Shown: positions 40,244 to 51,991, counted from the stretch's first letter. The stretch is 64,000 nt of DNA from Pseudomonas sp. G.S.17 (GCF_038096165.1 NZ_CP151076.1:5577501-5641500), one strand, 5' to 3'. The notes: a model not told the origin generated them from the sequence alone. A program made the numbers and translations.

Positions 40244-41515
40244 ATGAGCTATGTGATCGACCGACGTCTCAATGGCAAGAACAAGAGCACGGTGAACCGC
40301 CAGCGGTTTTTGCGGCGCTACCGTGACCACATCAAAAAAGCAGTTGAAGAGGCCGTCAGCCGGCGCTCCATCACCGACATGGAGCACGGCGAACAAATCA
40401 GCATTCCGGGTCGCGACATTGACGAACCGGTGCTTCATCATGGCCGTGGCGGCAAGCAGACGGTGGTCCATCCCGGCAACAAAGAATTCACCACTGGCGA
40501 ACACATTGCCCGCCCACAAGGTGGCGGTGGCGGCAAAGGCCCGGGCAAGGCGAGCAATTCCGGCGAAGGCATGGATGAGTTCGTATTCCAGATCACTCAG
40601 GAAGAGTTTCTGGAATTCATGTTCGAAGACCTCGAACTGCCCAATCTGGTCAAACGCAATCTGACCGGTACCGACACCTACAAGACAGTCCGCGCCGGTA
40701 TCAGCAACGAGGGCAATCCCTCGCGCATCAACATCATCCGCACCTTGCGCTCGGCCCATGCGCGACGCATCGCGCTGTCCGGCAGCAGCCGTGGCAAGCT
40801 CAAGGAAGCAATCAGCGAACTTGAGCGCATGAAGCGCGAAGAACCGGATAATTTCGGCGACATTCAAGAGCTGGAAGTAGAAATCGAGCGGCTGCGGGCG
40901 CGAATCAAACGGGTGCCCTATCTGGACACCTTCGACCTCAAATACAACCTGCTGGTCAAACAGCCCAACCCAAGCTCCAAGGCTGTGATGTTCTGCCTGA
41001 TGGACGTCTCCGGTTCCATGACCCAGGCGACCAAGGACATCGCCAAGCGCTTCTTCATCCTGCTGTATCTATTCCTGAAACGAAATTACGACAAGATTGA
41101 AGTAGTGTTCATCCGCCACCACACCAGCGCCCGGGAAGTCGACGAAGAAGAGTTCTTCTATTCGCGGGAGACCGGCGGCACCATCGTTTCCAGCGCATTG
41201 AAACTGATGCAGGAGATCATGGCTGAACGCTACCCAACCAACGAATGGAATATCTACGCCGCCCAGGCTTCAGATGGCGACAACTGGAACGACGATTCGC
41301 CGATCTGCCGCGAAATCCTGATCAAGCAAATCATGCCGTTCGTGCAGTACTACACTTACGTGGAAATTACCCCACGGGAACATCAGGCCTTGTGGTTCGA
41401 ATACGAGCGCATCGGCGAAGCCTTTGCCGATACGTTTGCCCAGCAGCAGCTGGTCTCTGCCGGTGATATCTATCCGGTATTCCGTGAACTCTTCCAGCGC
41501 AGGTTAGTGACATGA
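40244..41515 (+). CDS. yeaH: YeaH-like DUF444 protein with von Willebrand A domain
   Basis: 423 residues. Starts [26 protein letters not shown]; Gly-rich linker [18 protein letters not shown]-terminal vWA-like domain with MIDAS-type motif MDVSGSMTQ (about residue 250). Known to associate functionally with PrkA; exact role open. Stop overlaps the spoVR start (ATGA). Confidence 0.88.
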   Translation: MSYVIDRRLNGKNKSTVNRQRFLRRYRDHIKKAVEEAVSRRSITDMEHGEQISIPGRDIDEPVLHHGRGGKQTVVHPGNKEFTTGEHIARPQGGGGGKGPGKASNSGEGMDEFVFQITQEEFLEFMFEDLELPNLVKRNLTGTDTYKTVRAGISNEGNPSRINIIRTLRSAHARRIALSGSSRGKLKEAISELERMKREEPDNFGDIQELEVEIERLRARIKRVPYLDTFDLKYNLLVKQPNPSSKAVMFCLMDVSGSMTQATKDIAKRFFILLYLFLKRNYDKIEVVFIRHHTSAREVDEEEFFYSRETGGTIVSSALKLMQEIMAERYPTNEWNIYAAQASDGDNWNDDSPICREILIKQIMPFVQYYTYVEITPREHQALWFEYERIGEAFADTFAQQQLVSAGDIYPVFRELFQRRLVT

Positions 41516-43071
41516 CCGCTAGAGAGCAGAAGCGCCAACCCCTCTCCACGGGTTCAGAGTGGACGTTCGAACTCATCCAGGCCTATGACCGCGAGATCAG
41601 CCGTATTGCGGACCGCTACGCCCTGGATACCTACCCCAACCAGATTGAAGTCATCACGGCTGAACAGATGATGGACGCCTATGCCTCGGTGGGGATGCCA
41701 TTGGGCTATCACCACTGGTCCTACGGCAAGCACTTCCTCAGCACGGAAAAATCCTACTCACGTGGCCAGATGGGGCTGGCCTATGAAATCGTCATCAACT
41801 CCGATCCGTGCATCGCGTATCTGATGGAAGAAAATACCATCTGCATGCAAGCCCTGGTCGTCGCTCATGCCTGCTATGGCCACAACAGCTTCTTCAAAGG
41901 CAATTACCTGTTTCGCACCTGGACCGACGCCAGTTCGATCATCGATTACCTGGTGTTCGCCAAGCAGTACATCATGCAATGCGAAGAGCGCCACGGCATC
42001 GACGCCGTCGAGGACCTGCTCGATTCCTGCCATGCCCTGATGAATTATGGCGTCGACCGTTACAAGCGCCCTTATCCGATCTCGGCCGAAGAAGAACGTC
42101 GTCGCCAGAAGGATCGCGAAGAACACCTGCAGAAACAGATCAACGATCTGTGGCGCACCATTCCGAAAAGCGCGGACAAATACAGCAAGGAGGACAACGC
42201 ACGCTTCCCTGCCGAGCCGCAGGAAAACATTCTGTACTTCATCGAAAAACACGCGCCATTGCTGGAGCCCTGGCAGCGTGAGGTCGTGCGAATAGTGCGC
42301 AAGATCGCGCAGTATTTCTATCCGCAGCGCCAAACCCAGGTGATGAACGAAGGCTGGGCAACGTTCTGGCATTACACCCTGATGAATGACCTGTATGACG
42401 AAGGCCTGGTGACTGACGGCTTCATGATGGAGTTTCTGACGTCCCACACCAGCGTTGTCTTTCAACCCGGCTTCGACAGTCCGTACTACAGCGGGATCAA
42501 TCCTTATACCCTCGGTTTTGCGATGTATCGCGACATTCGACGGATCTGCGAAGAGCCTACTGACGAAGATCGCCACTGGTTCCCCGACATTGCCGGCACC
42601 GATTGGCTGACTGCGGTGAAGTTCGCCATGAGCAGCTTCAAGGACGAGAGCTTCATCCTGCAATACCTGTCGCCCAAGGTCATCCGTGACCTGAAGCTGT
42701 TCAGCATCATGGATGACGACCAGAAAGACGATCTGCTGGTGCCTGCGATTCATGACGAACCCGGCTACCGGATTATCCGGGAAACCCTGGCAGCCCAGTA
42801 CAACCTGGGCAATCGCGAACCCAACATCCAGATTTACAGCATTGATCGCCGTGGCGACCGGTCACTGACACTGCGCCACCAGCAACACGACCGCAAACCA
42901 TTGGGCGACTCGACTGACGAGGTACTCAAACATCTGCATAGGCTATGGGGCTTCGATATTCATCTGGAAACCGTGCAAGGCGACCAGATCGTGAAGACTC
43001 ATCACGTGCCCCCCCGGGGTGAGCACGACAGTGAATATCCCCGGCTTGATTTGGCGGTAGTTCACCTCTAG
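41512..43071 (+). CDS. SpoVR family protein (YcgB-like)
   Basis: 519 residues. The SpoVR domain spans most of the chain; [44 protein letters not shown] with its HACYGHN motif and [10 protein letters not shown] (metallopeptidase-like NEGxA-H) are visible. Biochemistry unknown. Named after a Bacillus sporulation gene; in gamma-proteobacteria it always travels with PrkA and YeaH. Confidence 0.88.
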   Translation: MTAREQKRQPLSTGSEWTFELIQAYDREISRIADRYALDTYPNQIEVITAEQMMDAYASVGMPLGYHHWSYGKHFLSTEKSYSRGQMGLAYEIVINSDPCIAYLMEENTICMQALVVAHACYGHNSFFKGNYLFRTWTDASSIIDYLVFAKQYIMQCEERHGIDAVEDLLDSCHALMNYGVDRYKRPYPISAEEERRRQKDREEHLQKQINDLWRTIPKSADKYSKEDNARFPAEPQENILYFIEKHAPLLEPWQREVVRIVRKIAQYFYPQRQTQVMNEGWATFWHYTLMNDLYDEGLVTDGFMMEFLTSHTSVVFQPGFDSPYYSGINPYTLGFAMYRDIRRICEEPTDEDRHWFPDIAGTDWLTAVKFAMSSFKDESFILQYLSPKVIRDLKLFSIMDDDQKDDLLVPAIHDEPGYRIIRETLAAQYNLGNREPNIQIYSIDRRGDRSLTLRHQQHDRKPLGDSTDEVLKHLHRLWGFDIHLETVQGDQIVKTHHVPPRGEHDSEYPRLDLAVVHL

Positions 43072-43179
43072 GAGCCAGATCCGCCAGCGTGCGTTTCTGA
43101 ACGCTGGCTGATATTGATTCGGTTTTACCTCCGCGAGGGCGACGCAAGGTTTATCCTGTCGCGCTTACGGAGGTTTTTT

Positions 43180-44409
43180 ATGCAGATTTATAAAGTTGGC
43201 GGTGCCGTTCGCGATCGCCTGCTGGGGAAACCCGTTACCGATGTCGATTGGGTCGTGGTTGGCGCGACCACTGAAGAAATGCTGATCAAGGGTTATCGCC
43301 CGGTGGGCACCGACTTCCCGGTGTTTCTACACCCGCTGACCGGTGAGGAATACGCCCTCGCCCGCACCGAACGCAAAAGCGGACGCGGCTATGGCGGCTT
43401 TGTTTTTCATGCCAGCCCGGAAGTCACCCTCGAAGAAGACTTGATCCGCCGCGACCTGACGATCAACGCCATTGCCGAAGACAAAGACGGCAACCTGACC
43501 GATCCTTATGGCGGCCTACACGACCTCGAAGGGCGCATTTTACGTCACGTATCCCCGGCGTTCGCCGAAGATCCGCTGCGTGTACTGCGCGTCGCACGCT
43601 TCGCCGCGCGCTATGCACCCGACGGTTTCAGCATCGCCCCAGAGACGCTGGAATTGATGCGTCAGCTCAGCGCATCGGGCGAACTTGAAGCACTGACGCC
43701 CGAACGCAGCTGGAAAGAAATCTCCCGCGCACTCATGGAAAGCCAGCCTCAGGTGTTCATCGAAGTGCTGCGTGAATGCGGCGCGCTGAAAGAGCTGCTG
43801 CCGGAAATCGACGCGCTGTTCGGCGTTCCGCAGCCTGAGGCCCACCACCCGGAAATCGACACCGGCGTGCATGTCCTCAGCGTTCTGCAACAAGCCGCCA
43901 GACACCAACAACCGCTGAGCGTCCGCTGGGCGTGCCTGCTGCACGACGTCGGCAAAGGCCTGACACCGGAAGCTGACTGGCCACGGCATATCGCCCATGA
44001 ACACACCGGCCTGCGCCTGATCAAGGATATGAACACGCGCTTTCGAGTACCCAGGGAATGTCAGGAACTGGCCTTGCTGGTCGGGCAATATCACACCCAT
44101 GGCCACCGCGCCCTTGAACTGAAACCCTCGACCTTGCTGGACCTGCTGCACAGTTTCGACGTCTATCGCCGACCACAGCGCTTCGAAGATTTCATCGTGG
44201 CCTGCGAGATGGATGCGCGGGGACGTCACGGCTTCGAAGAGCGCAGCTACCCACAAGCCGATTACCTGCGCGGTGCGGCCCAGGCGGCACGCGCTGTTTC
44301 GGTACAACCATTACTGGAGAAAGGCCTGAAGGGCCAGGAACTGGGCGAAGCGCTCAAGGTAGAGCGACTGGATGCGCTGAAGATTTACAAGGCGGAGTAC
44401 AACAGCTGA
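43180..44409 (+). CDS. cca: Multifunctional CCA tRNA nucleotidyltransferase
   Basis: 409 residues. Class II nucleotidyltransferase head with [12 protein letters not shown] and the catalytic DVDW (about residues 21-24), [10 protein letters not shown], the arm for ATP/CTP choice, and an HD domain ([11 protein letters not shown]) with phosphodiesterase/phosphatase activity. It adds or repairs the 3' CCA of tRNA. ATG 43180 after GGAGG gives the standard MQIYKVGG start; the frame is open upstream. Confidence 0.94.
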   Translation: MQIYKVGGAVRDRLLGKPVTDVDWVVVGATTEEMLIKGYRPVGTDFPVFLHPLTGEEYALARTERKSGRGYGGFVFHASPEVTLEEDLIRRDLTINAIAEDKDGNLTDPYGGLHDLEGRILRHVSPAFAEDPLRVLRVARFAARYAPDGFSIAPETLELMRQLSASGELEALTPERSWKEISRALMESQPQVFIEVLRECGALKELLPEIDALFGVPQPEAHHPEIDTGVHVLSVLQQAARHQQPLSVRWACLLHDVGKGLTPEADWPRHIAHEHTGLRLIKDMNTRFRVPRECQELALLVGQYHTHGHRALELKPSTLLDLLHSFDVYRRPQRFEDFIVACEMDARGRHGFEERSYPQADYLRGAAQAARAVSVQPLLEKGLKGQELGEALKVERLDALKIYKAEYNS

Positions 44410-44422
44410 GCGGGTTCCGAAT

Positions 44423-44516
44423 TTGTGGGAGCAAGCTTGCTTGCGAAGGCAGTATTTCAGACCCTGAAATTTGCCGTATGAGTCGACCTCTTCGCGAGCA
44501 AGCTCGCTCCCACAAA
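44423..44516. repeat. REP doublet (type B)
   Basis: TTGTGGGAGCAAGCTTGCTTGCGAA and TTCGCGAGCAAGCTCGCTCCCACAAA inverted, between convergent cca and folK. Confidence 0.88.
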
Positions 44517-44518
44517 GG

Positions 44519-45061
44519 TCAGTCTATTGGCCGCGAGCCAGCCTGCAACAACCCTTCCGGCGTCAGCTGCGCGCCCCGCCATGCGAACGCCACCGGCCAC
44601 AATTCTTGCTCGATCTGCGCATCTGCCCACAGCTTCGCGAACGGAATGCCTACACCAGGATGCGAACGATCCGCGGCAATCAGCGACAAGGGCCACAGCA
44701 CGAAAGCATTCTTCAGAATCTCGGCCCGAGGCAGGATCAAACCGTCGAAGTTACCGACCTGATCGCCGTACAGCAACACGTCGATATCCAGCGGCAAACC
44801 CTTGCGTTCCGGGGCGTAGCGGCCGTTGTCGGCTTCGATGAATTTCAGGCGGCGGTCCAGTTCCATCAAGGGCAGATCGGTCAGGCCGGTCACCACCAGA
44901 TTGAAAAACGGGCCGCTTTTGATGCCCACCGGCAGGCTCTCGAAAACCGGCGAACAGGTGATTTCGCTGACGAATCCGTCCAGTGCCTCGAGCCCCGCAA
45001 CCAGGTGCTTTTCGCGCTCGATATTACTGCCGAGACCTAGGTAAATCCGGGTTAGCGACAT
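44519..45061 (-). CDS. folK: 2-amino-4-hydroxy-6-hydroxymethyldihydropteridine pyrophosphokinase FolK
   Basis: 180 residues. [11 protein letters not shown] at the N-terminus and DIDVLLYGD (metal-binding DxD, about 95-97) are the HPPK signatures. Transfers pyrophosphate from ATP to the pterin in folate synthesis. Overlaps the end of folB by 10 bp, so co-translated. Confidence 0.93.
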   Translation of the reverse strand: MSLTRIYLGLGSNIEREKHLVAGLEALDGFVSEITCSPVFESLPVGIKSGPFFNLVVTGLTDLPLMELDRRLKFIEADNGRYAPERKGLPLDIDVLLYGDQVGNFDGLILPRAEILKNAFVLWPLSLIAADRSHPGVGIPFAKLWADAQIEQELWPVAFAWRGAQLTPEGLLQAGSRPID

Positions 45062-45405
45062 CCGCGCTCGATCTCCACGCCCACACCAGAAGCTGCCGCA
45101 ACGGCGCCGGGCTTGGTCAGCTTAAGGTGCAACCAAGGGATATTGAATTCGCTCATCAGCACTTCGGCCAGGCGCTCGGCAAAGGTCTCGACCAGCTGGA
45201 ACTGCGCCTGCTCGGCAAATGCCTGAATGCGTGTCGAGACGCTGGCGTAGTCGAGCGCCTTGCTCAGATCATCGCCGGCAGCAGCGGGCCGGTTGTCCCA
45301 GCCGAAGCTGAGGTCCAGACGCAGGCACTGGCGAATGCCGCGCTCCCAGTCATAGGCGCCGATCACCGTGTCAACTTCCAGACCTTCGATGAAAACTCTG
45401 TCCAA
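45052..45405 (-). CDS. folB: Dihydroneopterin aldolase FolB
   Basis: 117 residues. [25 protein letters not shown] and [13 protein letters not shown] with the catalytic Glu and Lys ([10 protein letters not shown]) are diagnostic. TTG at 45405 is chosen as start because GGAG lies 9 bases upstream and the protein then begins at the family-typical position. GTG at 45420 is an alternative with no RBS. First gene of a folB-folK pair, divergent from plsY. Confidence 0.88.
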   Translation of the reverse strand: MDRVFIEGLEVDTVIGAYDWERGIRQCLRLDLSFGWDNRPAAAGDDLSKALDYASVSTRIQAFAEQAQFQLVETFAERLAEVLMSEFNIPWLHLKLTKPGAVAAASGVGVEIERGCR

Positions 45406-45480
45406 GCACTTACTCTCCACTGCACGACAAGGGCGCGATGCGCCGTTAGAATCAGGGCTTCCTCGCCCGGAATGGTTAGC

Positions 45481-46050
45481 ATGTTTTGGTTACTGGCGAT
45501 CTTCGCCTACCTGCTTGGCTCACTGTCCTTCGCCATATTGCTCAGCCGCCTCACTGGCAGCCCGGACCCGCGTGCCAGTGGTTCCGGCAACGCCGGCGCC
45601 ACCAACATGTTGCGCCTGGCCGGCAAGAAGCTTGCGATCCTCACCTTGATCGGCGACTTGTGCAAAGGCCTGATCCCGGTACTCATCGCCGGACTTTGCG
45701 GCATGAATCCCCGGGAACAAGCCTGGATCGGACTCTGTGCCGTGCTCGGCCACCTCTTCCCACTGTACTTCCGCTTTCGCGGCGGCAAAGGCGTCGCCAC
45801 GGCAGCCGGCATGCTGCTGGGTCTGTATGCCCCGGCGGCGGCCCTGGCGATCAGCGCCTGGGCGCTGGTGTTCTACATGACCCGCACCAGCTCGCTGGCT
45901 GCGTTGATTGCGACGCCGCTGACCCTGCCACTGCTGGCCTGGAAAGAACCACTGGCGCTGCTGCCCATGAGCGTGCTGACGCTACTGATCGTCTGGCGCC
46001 ACCGAGGCAATCTACGCGACCTGTTCGCAGGGCGCGAACGGCATTTTTGA
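45481..46050 (+). CDS. plsY: Acyl-phosphate glycerol-3-phosphate acyltransferase PlsY
   Basis: 189 residues, five to seven membrane helices. Motifs [15 protein letters not shown] (about residue 36), and [21 protein letters not shown] are the PlsY signatures. First acylation of glycerol-3-phosphate in phospholipid synthesis, inner membrane. The frame is open far upstream but ATG 45481 gives the conserved [14 protein letters not shown] start. Confidence 0.93.
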   Translation: MFWLLAIFAYLLGSLSFAILLSRLTGSPDPRASGSGNAGATNMLRLAGKKLAILTLIGDLCKGLIPVLIAGLCGMNPREQAWIGLCAVLGHLFPLYFRFRGGKGVATAAGMLLGLYAPAAALAISAWALVFYMTRTSSLAALIATPLTLPLLAWKEPLALLPMSVLTLLIVWRHRGNLRDLFAGRERHF

Positions 46051-46090
46051 ATGCGCCCGGTGAATCCCGCTCAGGTTGGCAAAGTGCGGC

Positions 46091-47116
46091 CTACAGCCCG
46101 GACAACTGCTCCATTGGCCAGCGCGCTTGCACCGTAATACTCAAATCTTCCTTCTGCCCGGCCTGTAAACGCTGGCAACCGGCAAAGGCAATCATCGCGC
46201 CGTTGTCGGTACAGAATTCAGGACGCGCATAAAACACATTGCCGTGCAGATCACCGAGCATTTTTTCCAGTGAGGTGCGCAGCGCCTTGTTCGCGCTGAC
46301 GCCGCCAGCGATCACCAAGCGTTTCATCCCGGCCTGCTTGAGGGCTCGCTTGCACTTGATGGTCAAAGTCTCCACCACCGCCGTCTGGAAGGCCAGCGAG
46401 ATGTCGCAACGGGTTTGCTCGTTGTCGTCCCCAGCGCTTTGGCACTGCTGCCAGGTATTCAGAGCGGAGGTTTTCAAGCCGCTGAAGCTAAAATCCAGAC
46501 CCGGCCGATCAGTCATGGGCCTGGGGAAGACGAAACGTCCCGCCACACCCTTGGTAGCCAATGCGGCGATCTCCGGACCACCGGGATATTGCATGCCCAT
46601 CATCTTGGCCGTCTTGTCGAATGCCTCGCCTGCGGCGTCGTCCAGAGTGTCGCCCAGCAACTGATACAGGCCGATGCCATCAACACGAACCAGCTGCGTA
46701 TGACCACCGGAAACCAACAAAGCGACGAACGGGAACTCGGGCGGCTGTTCTTCGAGCATCGGCGCCAGCAAATGGCCTTCCATGTGATGCACGCCCAGCG
46801 CCGGAATGTCCCAGGCAAACGCCAGCGCCTGCGCACAGGACGCGCCGACCAGCAACGCGCCTACAAGGCCCGGCCCTGCTGTGTATGCGATGGCGTCGAT
46901 ATCTTCGGCGACCGCATCGGCGTCAGCCAGGACCTGACGAATCAGGGGCAGCATGCGCTTGACGTGATCACGCGAAGCCAGCTCTGGCACCACGCCACCG
47001 TAGGCGCGGTGCAAGTCGATCTGACTGAATAATGCATCGGAAAGCAGGCCGCGCTCACTGTCGTAGAGCGCGACGCCGGTTTCGTCGCAAGAAGTTTCTA
47101 ATCCCAGTACTAGCAT
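46091..47116 (-). CDS. tsaD: tRNA N6-adenosine threonylcarbamoyltransferase TsaD
   Basis: 341 residues. ASKHA fold; metal-binding [11 protein letters not shown] (His111, His115), GGHTQLV and SVRANKALR-type motif seen as [13 protein letters not shown]. Transfers threonylcarbamoyl to A37 of ANN-decoding tRNAs together with TsaB and TsaE. Divergent from rpsU, as in most gamma-proteobacteria. Confidence 0.94.
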   Translation of the reverse strand: MLVLGLETSCDETGVALYDSERGLLSDALFSQIDLHRAYGGVVPELASRDHVKRMLPLIRQVLADADAVAEDIDAIAYTAGPGLVGALLVGASCAQALAFAWDIPALGVHHMEGHLLAPMLEEQPPEFPFVALLVSGGHTQLVRVDGIGLYQLLGDTLDDAAGEAFDKTAKMMGMQYPGGPEIAALATKGVAGRFVFPRPMTDRPGLDFSFSGLKTSALNTWQQCQSAGDDNEQTRCDISLAFQTAVVETLTIKCKRALKQAGMKRLVIAGGVSANKALRTSLEKMLGDLHGNVFYARPEFCTDNGAMIAFAGCQRLQAGQKEDLSITVQARWPMEQLSGL

Positions 47117-47203
47117 GGGTTTGCGCCTTGTAGAGGCTGAATTCGAAGGCGCGCATAATAGTCGTCACCCAAGCCCCCGACCAGCGGTTTTCGATCAGAG
47201 GCT

Positions 47204-47232
47204 TTGCATTCCTCTCAATGAGGGGTTAACAT
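47204..47232 (+). promoter_or_regulatory. Sigma-70 promoter of rpsU
   Basis: TTGCAT, 17-bp spacer, TAACAT. Gives a leader of about 75 bases before rpsU. This is the usual head of the rpsU-dnaG-rpoD macromolecular-synthesis operon. Confidence 0.6.
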
Positions 47233-47314
47233 CCGCAACCCTTAAAAACCGACGTACTTATGTGCAGTTTTTGCACGAGGCGTTGACCCCGGTAATAAAT
47301 GAAGGTAGCTCTGG

Positions 47315-47530
47315 ATGCCAGCCGTCAAAGTTAAAGAGAACGAACCCTTCGACGTAGCTCTGCGTCGTTTCAAGCGCTCCTGCGAAAAAGCCGGTGTTCT
47401 GGCTGAAGTTCGTAGCCGCGAATTTTACGAGAAGCCGACTTCTGAGCGTAAGCGTAAAGCAGCAGCCGCTGTTAAGCGTCACGCCAAGAAAGTACAGCGC
47501 GAACAGCGCCGCGCCGTTCGCCTGTATTAA
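47315..47530 (+). CDS. rpsU: 30S ribosomal protein bS21
   Basis: 71 residues, very basic, full match to the bS21 length and pattern ([45 protein letters not shown]). Needed for mRNA-16S pairing at initiation. Start ATG 47315 after TAGCTCTGG, a weak RBS. A GCCCGGC/GCCGGGC hairpin follows at 47562-47581 without a T-run. Confidence 0.96.
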
Positions 47531-47581
47531 TTTACAGACGTCCGTCGCAAGCTTCTGCAACGCCCGGCCTCAAAGCCGGGC

Positions 47582-48073
47582 TAGCGGCAGTTAAAGCACA
47601 GCATAACGCTATATTGACTGAGGCTGTTTGAGTCGCCCACGCGACCACATCCGGCATTAACACTCCGTCAAAGCACGTCCAGCCTGAACTCAGGCCACTT
47701 TGATTTCGTCGATACCGACGAGAGCAAATCAGGGTGCATGACGAGTATGCCTTGATGACCTTCGCAAGAAGTTCAGCCAAGGCAGCGTCCTTCTCGACCG
47801 CTGAGCGAAAACCGAGGCCGCAGGCCGAAGTCCAACTCGCAGCCTTCAGCTCGCAGCAGCAGCCGAACCAAAAAAATACCAAGCCCTGACTGCCTGATCT
47901 AGATAGATACCCACAGGTGGATTTGCTGGCAGCTACTCTTCCGGATAATGATGAGTCGGCACTGGTGCTCAATGGCGCATGTCTTTCAGGCATGATCTGC
48001 CAACCAGCCAACCGTCGCTGTATTCTGGATTCGCCACGATGTTCGCGGCGAAACGCTTGATGATGAGAATTCC
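47582..48073. other. Non-coding gap between rpsU and dnaG (yqeY missing)
   Basis: About 490 bp with no credible gene on either strand. In other pseudomonads a GatB/YqeY-domain gene of about 450 bp sits here; I can find no trace of its protein. The minus-strand open frame 47532-48011 has no recognisable family, no RBS and poor codon use. The segment has a lower GC-skewed, irregular composition and may be the scar of a deletion or replacement. Confidence 0.5.
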
Positions 48074-50029
48074 ATGGCCGGGCTTATTCCTCAGAGCTTC
48101 ATTGACGACCTTCTGAACCGCACCGACATCGTCGATGTTGTCAGCTCACGTCTGCAATTGAAGAAAACCGGGAAGAACTACAGCGCCTGCTGCCCGTTCC
48201 ACAAAGAAAAGACACCGTCGTTCAGCGTCAGCCCCGACAAGCAGTTCTATTACTGCTTCGGTTGCGGCGCGGGCGGCAATGCCCTCGGCTTCATCATGGA
48301 TCACGACAACCTGGATTTCCCCCAGGCCGTCGAAGACCTTGCCAAAGCCGCCGGCATGGAAGTACCCCGCGAGCAGAGCGTCAAAGGCCAGAAACCCCGC
48401 CAGCCGACCGACTCGCCGCTGTACCCGCTTCTGACCGCCGCTGCGGAATTTTACCGACAGGCACTCAAGAGTCATCCGACCCGTAAATCGGCGGTGGATT
48501 ACCTGAAAGGCCGTGGCCTGTCTGGCGAAATCGCCCGGGACTTCAGCCTCGGCTTTGCCCCGCCCGGCTGGGACAACCTGCACAAGCATCTGGGCAGCGA
48601 CACGCTCCAGCAAAAAGCCATGATTGATGCCGGACTGCTGATTGAAAACGCGGAAACCGGCAAACGTTACGACCGGTTTCGTGATCGTGTGATGTTTCCG
48701 ATTCGCGACAGTCGCGGACGAGTCATTGCCTTCGGTGGCCGGGTATTGGGCGACGACAAACCCAAGTACCTGAACTCACCGGAAACCCCGGTATTTCACA
48801 AAGGCCAGGAACTGTACGGCCTGTTCGAAGCGCGCAAGCACAACCGCAGCCTCGACGAAATCATCGTGGTCGAAGGTTATATGGACGTCATCGCGCTGGC
48901 TCAGCAGGGCTTGCGCAATGCCGTCGCCACGCTGGGCACTGCTACCAGCGAAGAACATTTGAAGCGCCTGTTCCGGGTCGTGCCGAACGTGCTGTTTTGT
49001 TTCGACGGCGACCAGGCTGGCCGCAACGCCGCATGGCGCGCCCTGGAAGCGACGCTTTCCAGCCTTCAGGATGGACGACGTGCTCGCTTCCTGTTTTTGC
49101 CCGAAGGCGAAGACCCGGACACGCTGGTGCGATCCGAAGGCACCGATGCGTTCAAGGCGCGCATCAACCAACACGCGCAACCGCTGGCCGATTACTTCTT
49201 CGAGCAGCTGACCAAGGAAGCCGATCCGCGCTCACTGGAAGGCAAGGCCCACATGGCCACGCTTGCCGCGCCACTGATCGACAAGGTGCCCGGCGCGAAC
49301 CTCAAGACCCTGATGCGTCAGCGCCTCACGGAAATAACCGGGCTCAACAGCGAGGCCGTCAGTCAACTGGTGCAGAACGCTCCCGCTGAAGCGCCACCCA
49401 GCTACGACCCGAACATCGATTATGACGCAATGCCCGACTATGCTGATTATCAGCAACCTGGCGGGTATGAAGGACAGCAGGACTGGACGGCGAAGAAAAC
49501 CGCCGGCCAGGGCCAGAAAAAGTGGGAAAAGAAGCCGTGGGACAAAAAAGGCAAGCGACCTGACTACGAACCACGTGTCCCGCGCACGCCGACCACCGTC
49601 GAACCACCAACACTGACAGCTTTACGGACGTTACTGCATCATCCAGAGCTGGCAGCAAAGGTCGAAGATGCCAGTCATTTCGCGGCAGAAGATCACATTT
49701 ATGCACAATTGTTGGTGGCTTTGCTTGAAGCTTTGCAAAAAAACCCCAACTTAAGATCACTGCAATTGATTGCACGCTGGCATGGCACCGAACAAGGTCG
49801 CCTGTTGCGAGCACTGGCAGAGAAGGAATGGCTGATCGAGGCCGATAACCTTGAACAGCAGTTTTTCGACACTATAACTAGTTTATCCGCCCGCCAACGC
49901 GAGCGTAGCCTGGAACATCTGATCAAGAAGGCACGTCAGACCGAGTTGAGCGCTGAAGAGAAAATTCAGCTGCGTGACCTGCTAATTCGTAATGTTCCTG
50001 CACAAACCCCGACCTCAACTGGCGCGTGA
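48074..50029 (+). CDS. dnaG: DNA primase DnaG
   Basis: 651 residues. N-terminal zinc-binding domain (CPFHKEKTPSFSVSPDKQFYYCFGCG), the RNA polymerase domain with TOPRIM motif VVEGYMDVIAL (about 265-275) and the DQAGRNAA motif with catalytic Asp; then a low-complexity Lys/Pro linker (GQKKWEKKPWDKKGKR) and the C-terminal DnaB-binding domain. Synthesises Okazaki-fragment primers. Confidence 0.95.
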   Translation: MAGLIPQSFIDDLLNRTDIVDVVSSRLQLKKTGKNYSACCPFHKEKTPSFSVSPDKQFYYCFGCGAGGNALGFIMDHDNLDFPQAVEDLAKAAGMEVPREQSVKGQKPRQPTDSPLYPLLTAAAEFYRQALKSHPTRKSAVDYLKGRGLSGEIARDFSLGFAPPGWDNLHKHLGSDTLQQKAMIDAGLLIENAETGKRYDRFRDRVMFPIRDSRGRVIAFGGRVLGDDKPKYLNSPETPVFHKGQELYGLFEARKHNRSLDEIIVVEGYMDVIALAQQGLRNAVATLGTATSEEHLKRLFRVVPNVLFCFDGDQAGRNAAWRALEATLSSLQDGRRARFLFLPEGEDPDTLVRSEGTDAFKARINQHAQPLADYFFEQLTKEADPRSLEGKAHMATLAAPLIDKVPGANLKTLMRQRLTEITGLNSEAVSQLVQNAPAEAPPSYDPNIDYDAMPDYADYQQPGGYEGQQDWTAKKTAGQGQKKWEKKPWDKKGKRPDYEPRVPRTPTTVEPPTLTALRTLLHHPELAAKVEDASHFAAEDHIYAQLLVALLEALQKNPNLRSLQLIARWHGTEQGRLLRALAEKEWLIEADNLEQQFFDTITSLSARQRERSLEHLIKKARQTELSAEEKIQLRDLLIRNVPAQTPTSTGA

Positions 50030-50043
50030 GGTCATAGCTCGGG

Positions 50044-50049
50044 TATAAT
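50044..50049 (+). promoter_or_regulatory. -10 element upstream of rpoD
   Basis: Perfect TATAAT 48 bp before the rpoD start. The -35 region is poor (GGCGCG at 17 bp). An internal promoter for rpoD in the operon is plausible. Confidence 0.45.
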
Positions 50050-50096
50050 CCTCGGCTTGTTTTTTGCCCGCCAAGACCTTCAGTGGATAGGGTGTT

Positions 50097-51947
50097 ATGT
50101 CCGGAAAAGCGCAACAGCAGTCTCGTATCAAAGAGTTGATTACCCTGGGTCGTGAGCAGAAGTATCTGACTTACGCAGAGGTCAACGACCACCTGCCTGA
50201 GGATATTTCAGATCCCGAGCAGGTGGAAGACATCATCCGCATGATTAATGACATGGGGATCCCGGTACACGAGAGTGCCCCGGATGCGGACGCCCTGATG
50301 CTGGCCGATGCCGACACCGACGAAGCAGCCGCAGAAGAAGCGGCAGCAGCGTTGGCAGCGGTTGAAACCGACATCGGTCGCACCACTGATCCTGTGCGTA
50401 TGTACATGCGTGAAATGGGTACGGTCGAACTTCTGACCCGCGAAGGCGAAATCGAAATCGCCAAGCGTATCGAAGAAGGAATCCGTGAAGTGATGGGCGC
50501 AATTGCGCACTTCCCTGGCACGGTCGACCATATTCTCTCCGAGTACACACGTGTCACGACCGAAGGCGGTCGCCTCTCTGACGTCCTGAGCGGTTACATC
50601 GACCCGGATGACGGCATTGCGCCGCCAGCCGAAGTGCCGCCGCCTGTCGACCCTAAAACAGTCAAGGCTGCCGAAGGCGACGAGGAAGAGGAAGAGAAGG
50701 ACGATTCCACTGACGACGAAGAAGAAGTCGAAAGCGGTCCGGACCCGGTCATTGCTCAACAGCGTTTCGGTGCTGTTTCCGATCAGATGGAAGTCGCCCG
50801 CAAGGCCCTGAAAAAGCACGGTCGTGGCAACAAGCTGGCAATGGCCGAGCTGGTTGCACTGGCTGAGCTGTTCATGCCGATCAAACTGGTTCCTAAACAG
50901 TTTGAAGGCCTGGTCGAGCGTGTCCGCAGTGCACTTGAGCGCCTGCGTGCTCAGGAACGCGCCATCATGCAGCTGTGTGTACGTGATGCACGTATGCCAC
51001 GCGCTGACTTCCTTCGCCAGTTCCCCGGCAACGAAGTTGACGAAAGCTGGAGCGAGGCGCTGGCCAAAGGCAAAAGCAAATACGCTGAAGCCATTGGTCG
51101 CCTGCAACCTGACATTCAGCGTTGCCAGCAAAAGCTGACCGCTCTGGAAACAGAGACCGGCTTGAAGATTGCCGAAATCAAGGACATCAACCGTCGCATG
51201 TCGATCGGTGAGGCCAAGGCCCGCCGCGCGAAGAAAGAGATGGTTGAAGCGAACTTGCGTCTGGTTATCTCCATCGCCAAGAAGTACACCAACCGTGGCC
51301 TGCAATTCCTCGACTTGATCCAGGAAGGCAACATCGGCTTGATGAAAGCGGTAGACAAGTTCGAATACCGTCGTGGTTACAAGTTCTCGACTTATGCCAC
51401 CTGGTGGATCCGTCAGGCGATCACTCGCTCGATTGCCGACCAGGCCCGTACCATTCGTATTCCGGTACACATGATCGAGACGATCAACAAACTCAACCGT
51501 ATTTCCCGGCAGATGTTGCAGGAAATGGGTCGCGAACCGACCCCGGAAGAGTTGGGCGAACGCATGGAAATGCCTGAGGATAAAATCCGCAAGGTATTGA
51601 AGATCGCTAAAGAGCCGATCTCCATGGAAACCCCGATCGGTGACGACGAAGATTCGCACTTGGGTGACTTCATCGAAGACTCGACCATGCAGTCGCCAAT
51701 CGATGTCGCTACCGTTGAAAGCTTGAAAGAAGCAACCCGCGAAGTGCTGTCGGGCCTTACTGCCCGGGAAGCCAAAGTCCTGCGTATGCGTTTCGGTATT
51801 GATATGAATACCGACCACACGCTGGAAGAGGTAGGCAAACAATTTGACGTGACCCGTGAGCGGATTCGTCAGATTGAAGCCAAAGCTCTGCGCAAGTTGC
51901 GTCACCCGACAAGAAGCGAGCATCTGCGTTCGTTCCTTGACGAATAA
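50097..51947 (+). CDS. rpoD: RNA polymerase primary sigma factor RpoD (sigma-70)
   Basis: 616 residues. Region 1.1 ([24 protein letters not shown]), an acidic spacer ([21 protein letters not shown], about residues 200-220) in the non-conserved region, regions 2.3-2.4 ([31 protein letters not shown]), region 3 and region 4.2 ([22 protein letters not shown]). Housekeeping sigma. The terminator follows at 51965. Confidence 0.97.
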   Translation: MSGKAQQQSRIKELITLGREQKYLTYAEVNDHLPEDISDPEQVEDIIRMINDMGIPVHESAPDADALMLADADTDEAAAEEAAAALAAVETDIGRTTDPVRMYMREMGTVELLTREGEIEIAKRIEEGIREVMGAIAHFPGTVDHILSEYTRVTTEGGRLSDVLSGYIDPDDGIAPPAEVPPPVDPKTVKAAEGDEEEEEKDDSTDDEEEVESGPDPVIAQQRFGAVSDQMEVARKALKKHGRGNKLAMAELVALAELFMPIKLVPKQFEGLVERVRSALERLRAQERAIMQLCVRDARMPRADFLRQFPGNEVDESWSEALAKGKSKYAEAIGRLQPDIQRCQQKLTALETETGLKIAEIKDINRRMSIGEAKARRAKKEMVEANLRLVISIAKKYTNRGLQFLDLIQEGNIGLMKAVDKFEYRRGYKFSTYATWWIRQAITRSIADQARTIRIPVHMIETINKLNRISRQMLQEMGREPTPEELGERMEMPEDKIRKVLKIAKEPISMETPIGDDEDSHLGDFIEDSTMQSPIDVATVESLKEATREVLSGLTAREAKVLRMRFGIDMNTDHTLEEVGKQFDVTRERIRQIEAKALRKLRHPTRSEHLRSFLDE

Positions 51948-51964
51948 GCTGACAAGCTGACACC

Positions 51965-51991
51965 AAAACCCCCGGCATTGCTGGGGGTTTT
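51965..51991 (+). terminator. Rho-independent terminator of rpoD
   Basis: AAAACCCCC / GGGGGTTTT stem (9 bp) with a 9-base loop, ending in TTTT, 18 bp after the rpoD stop. Confidence 0.9.

Noticed and set aside
47532..48011. 159-residue minus-strand open frame between rpsU and dnaG
   Set aside because: No family, no RBS, many rare residues (Cys, Trp, Ser runs); looks like chance.
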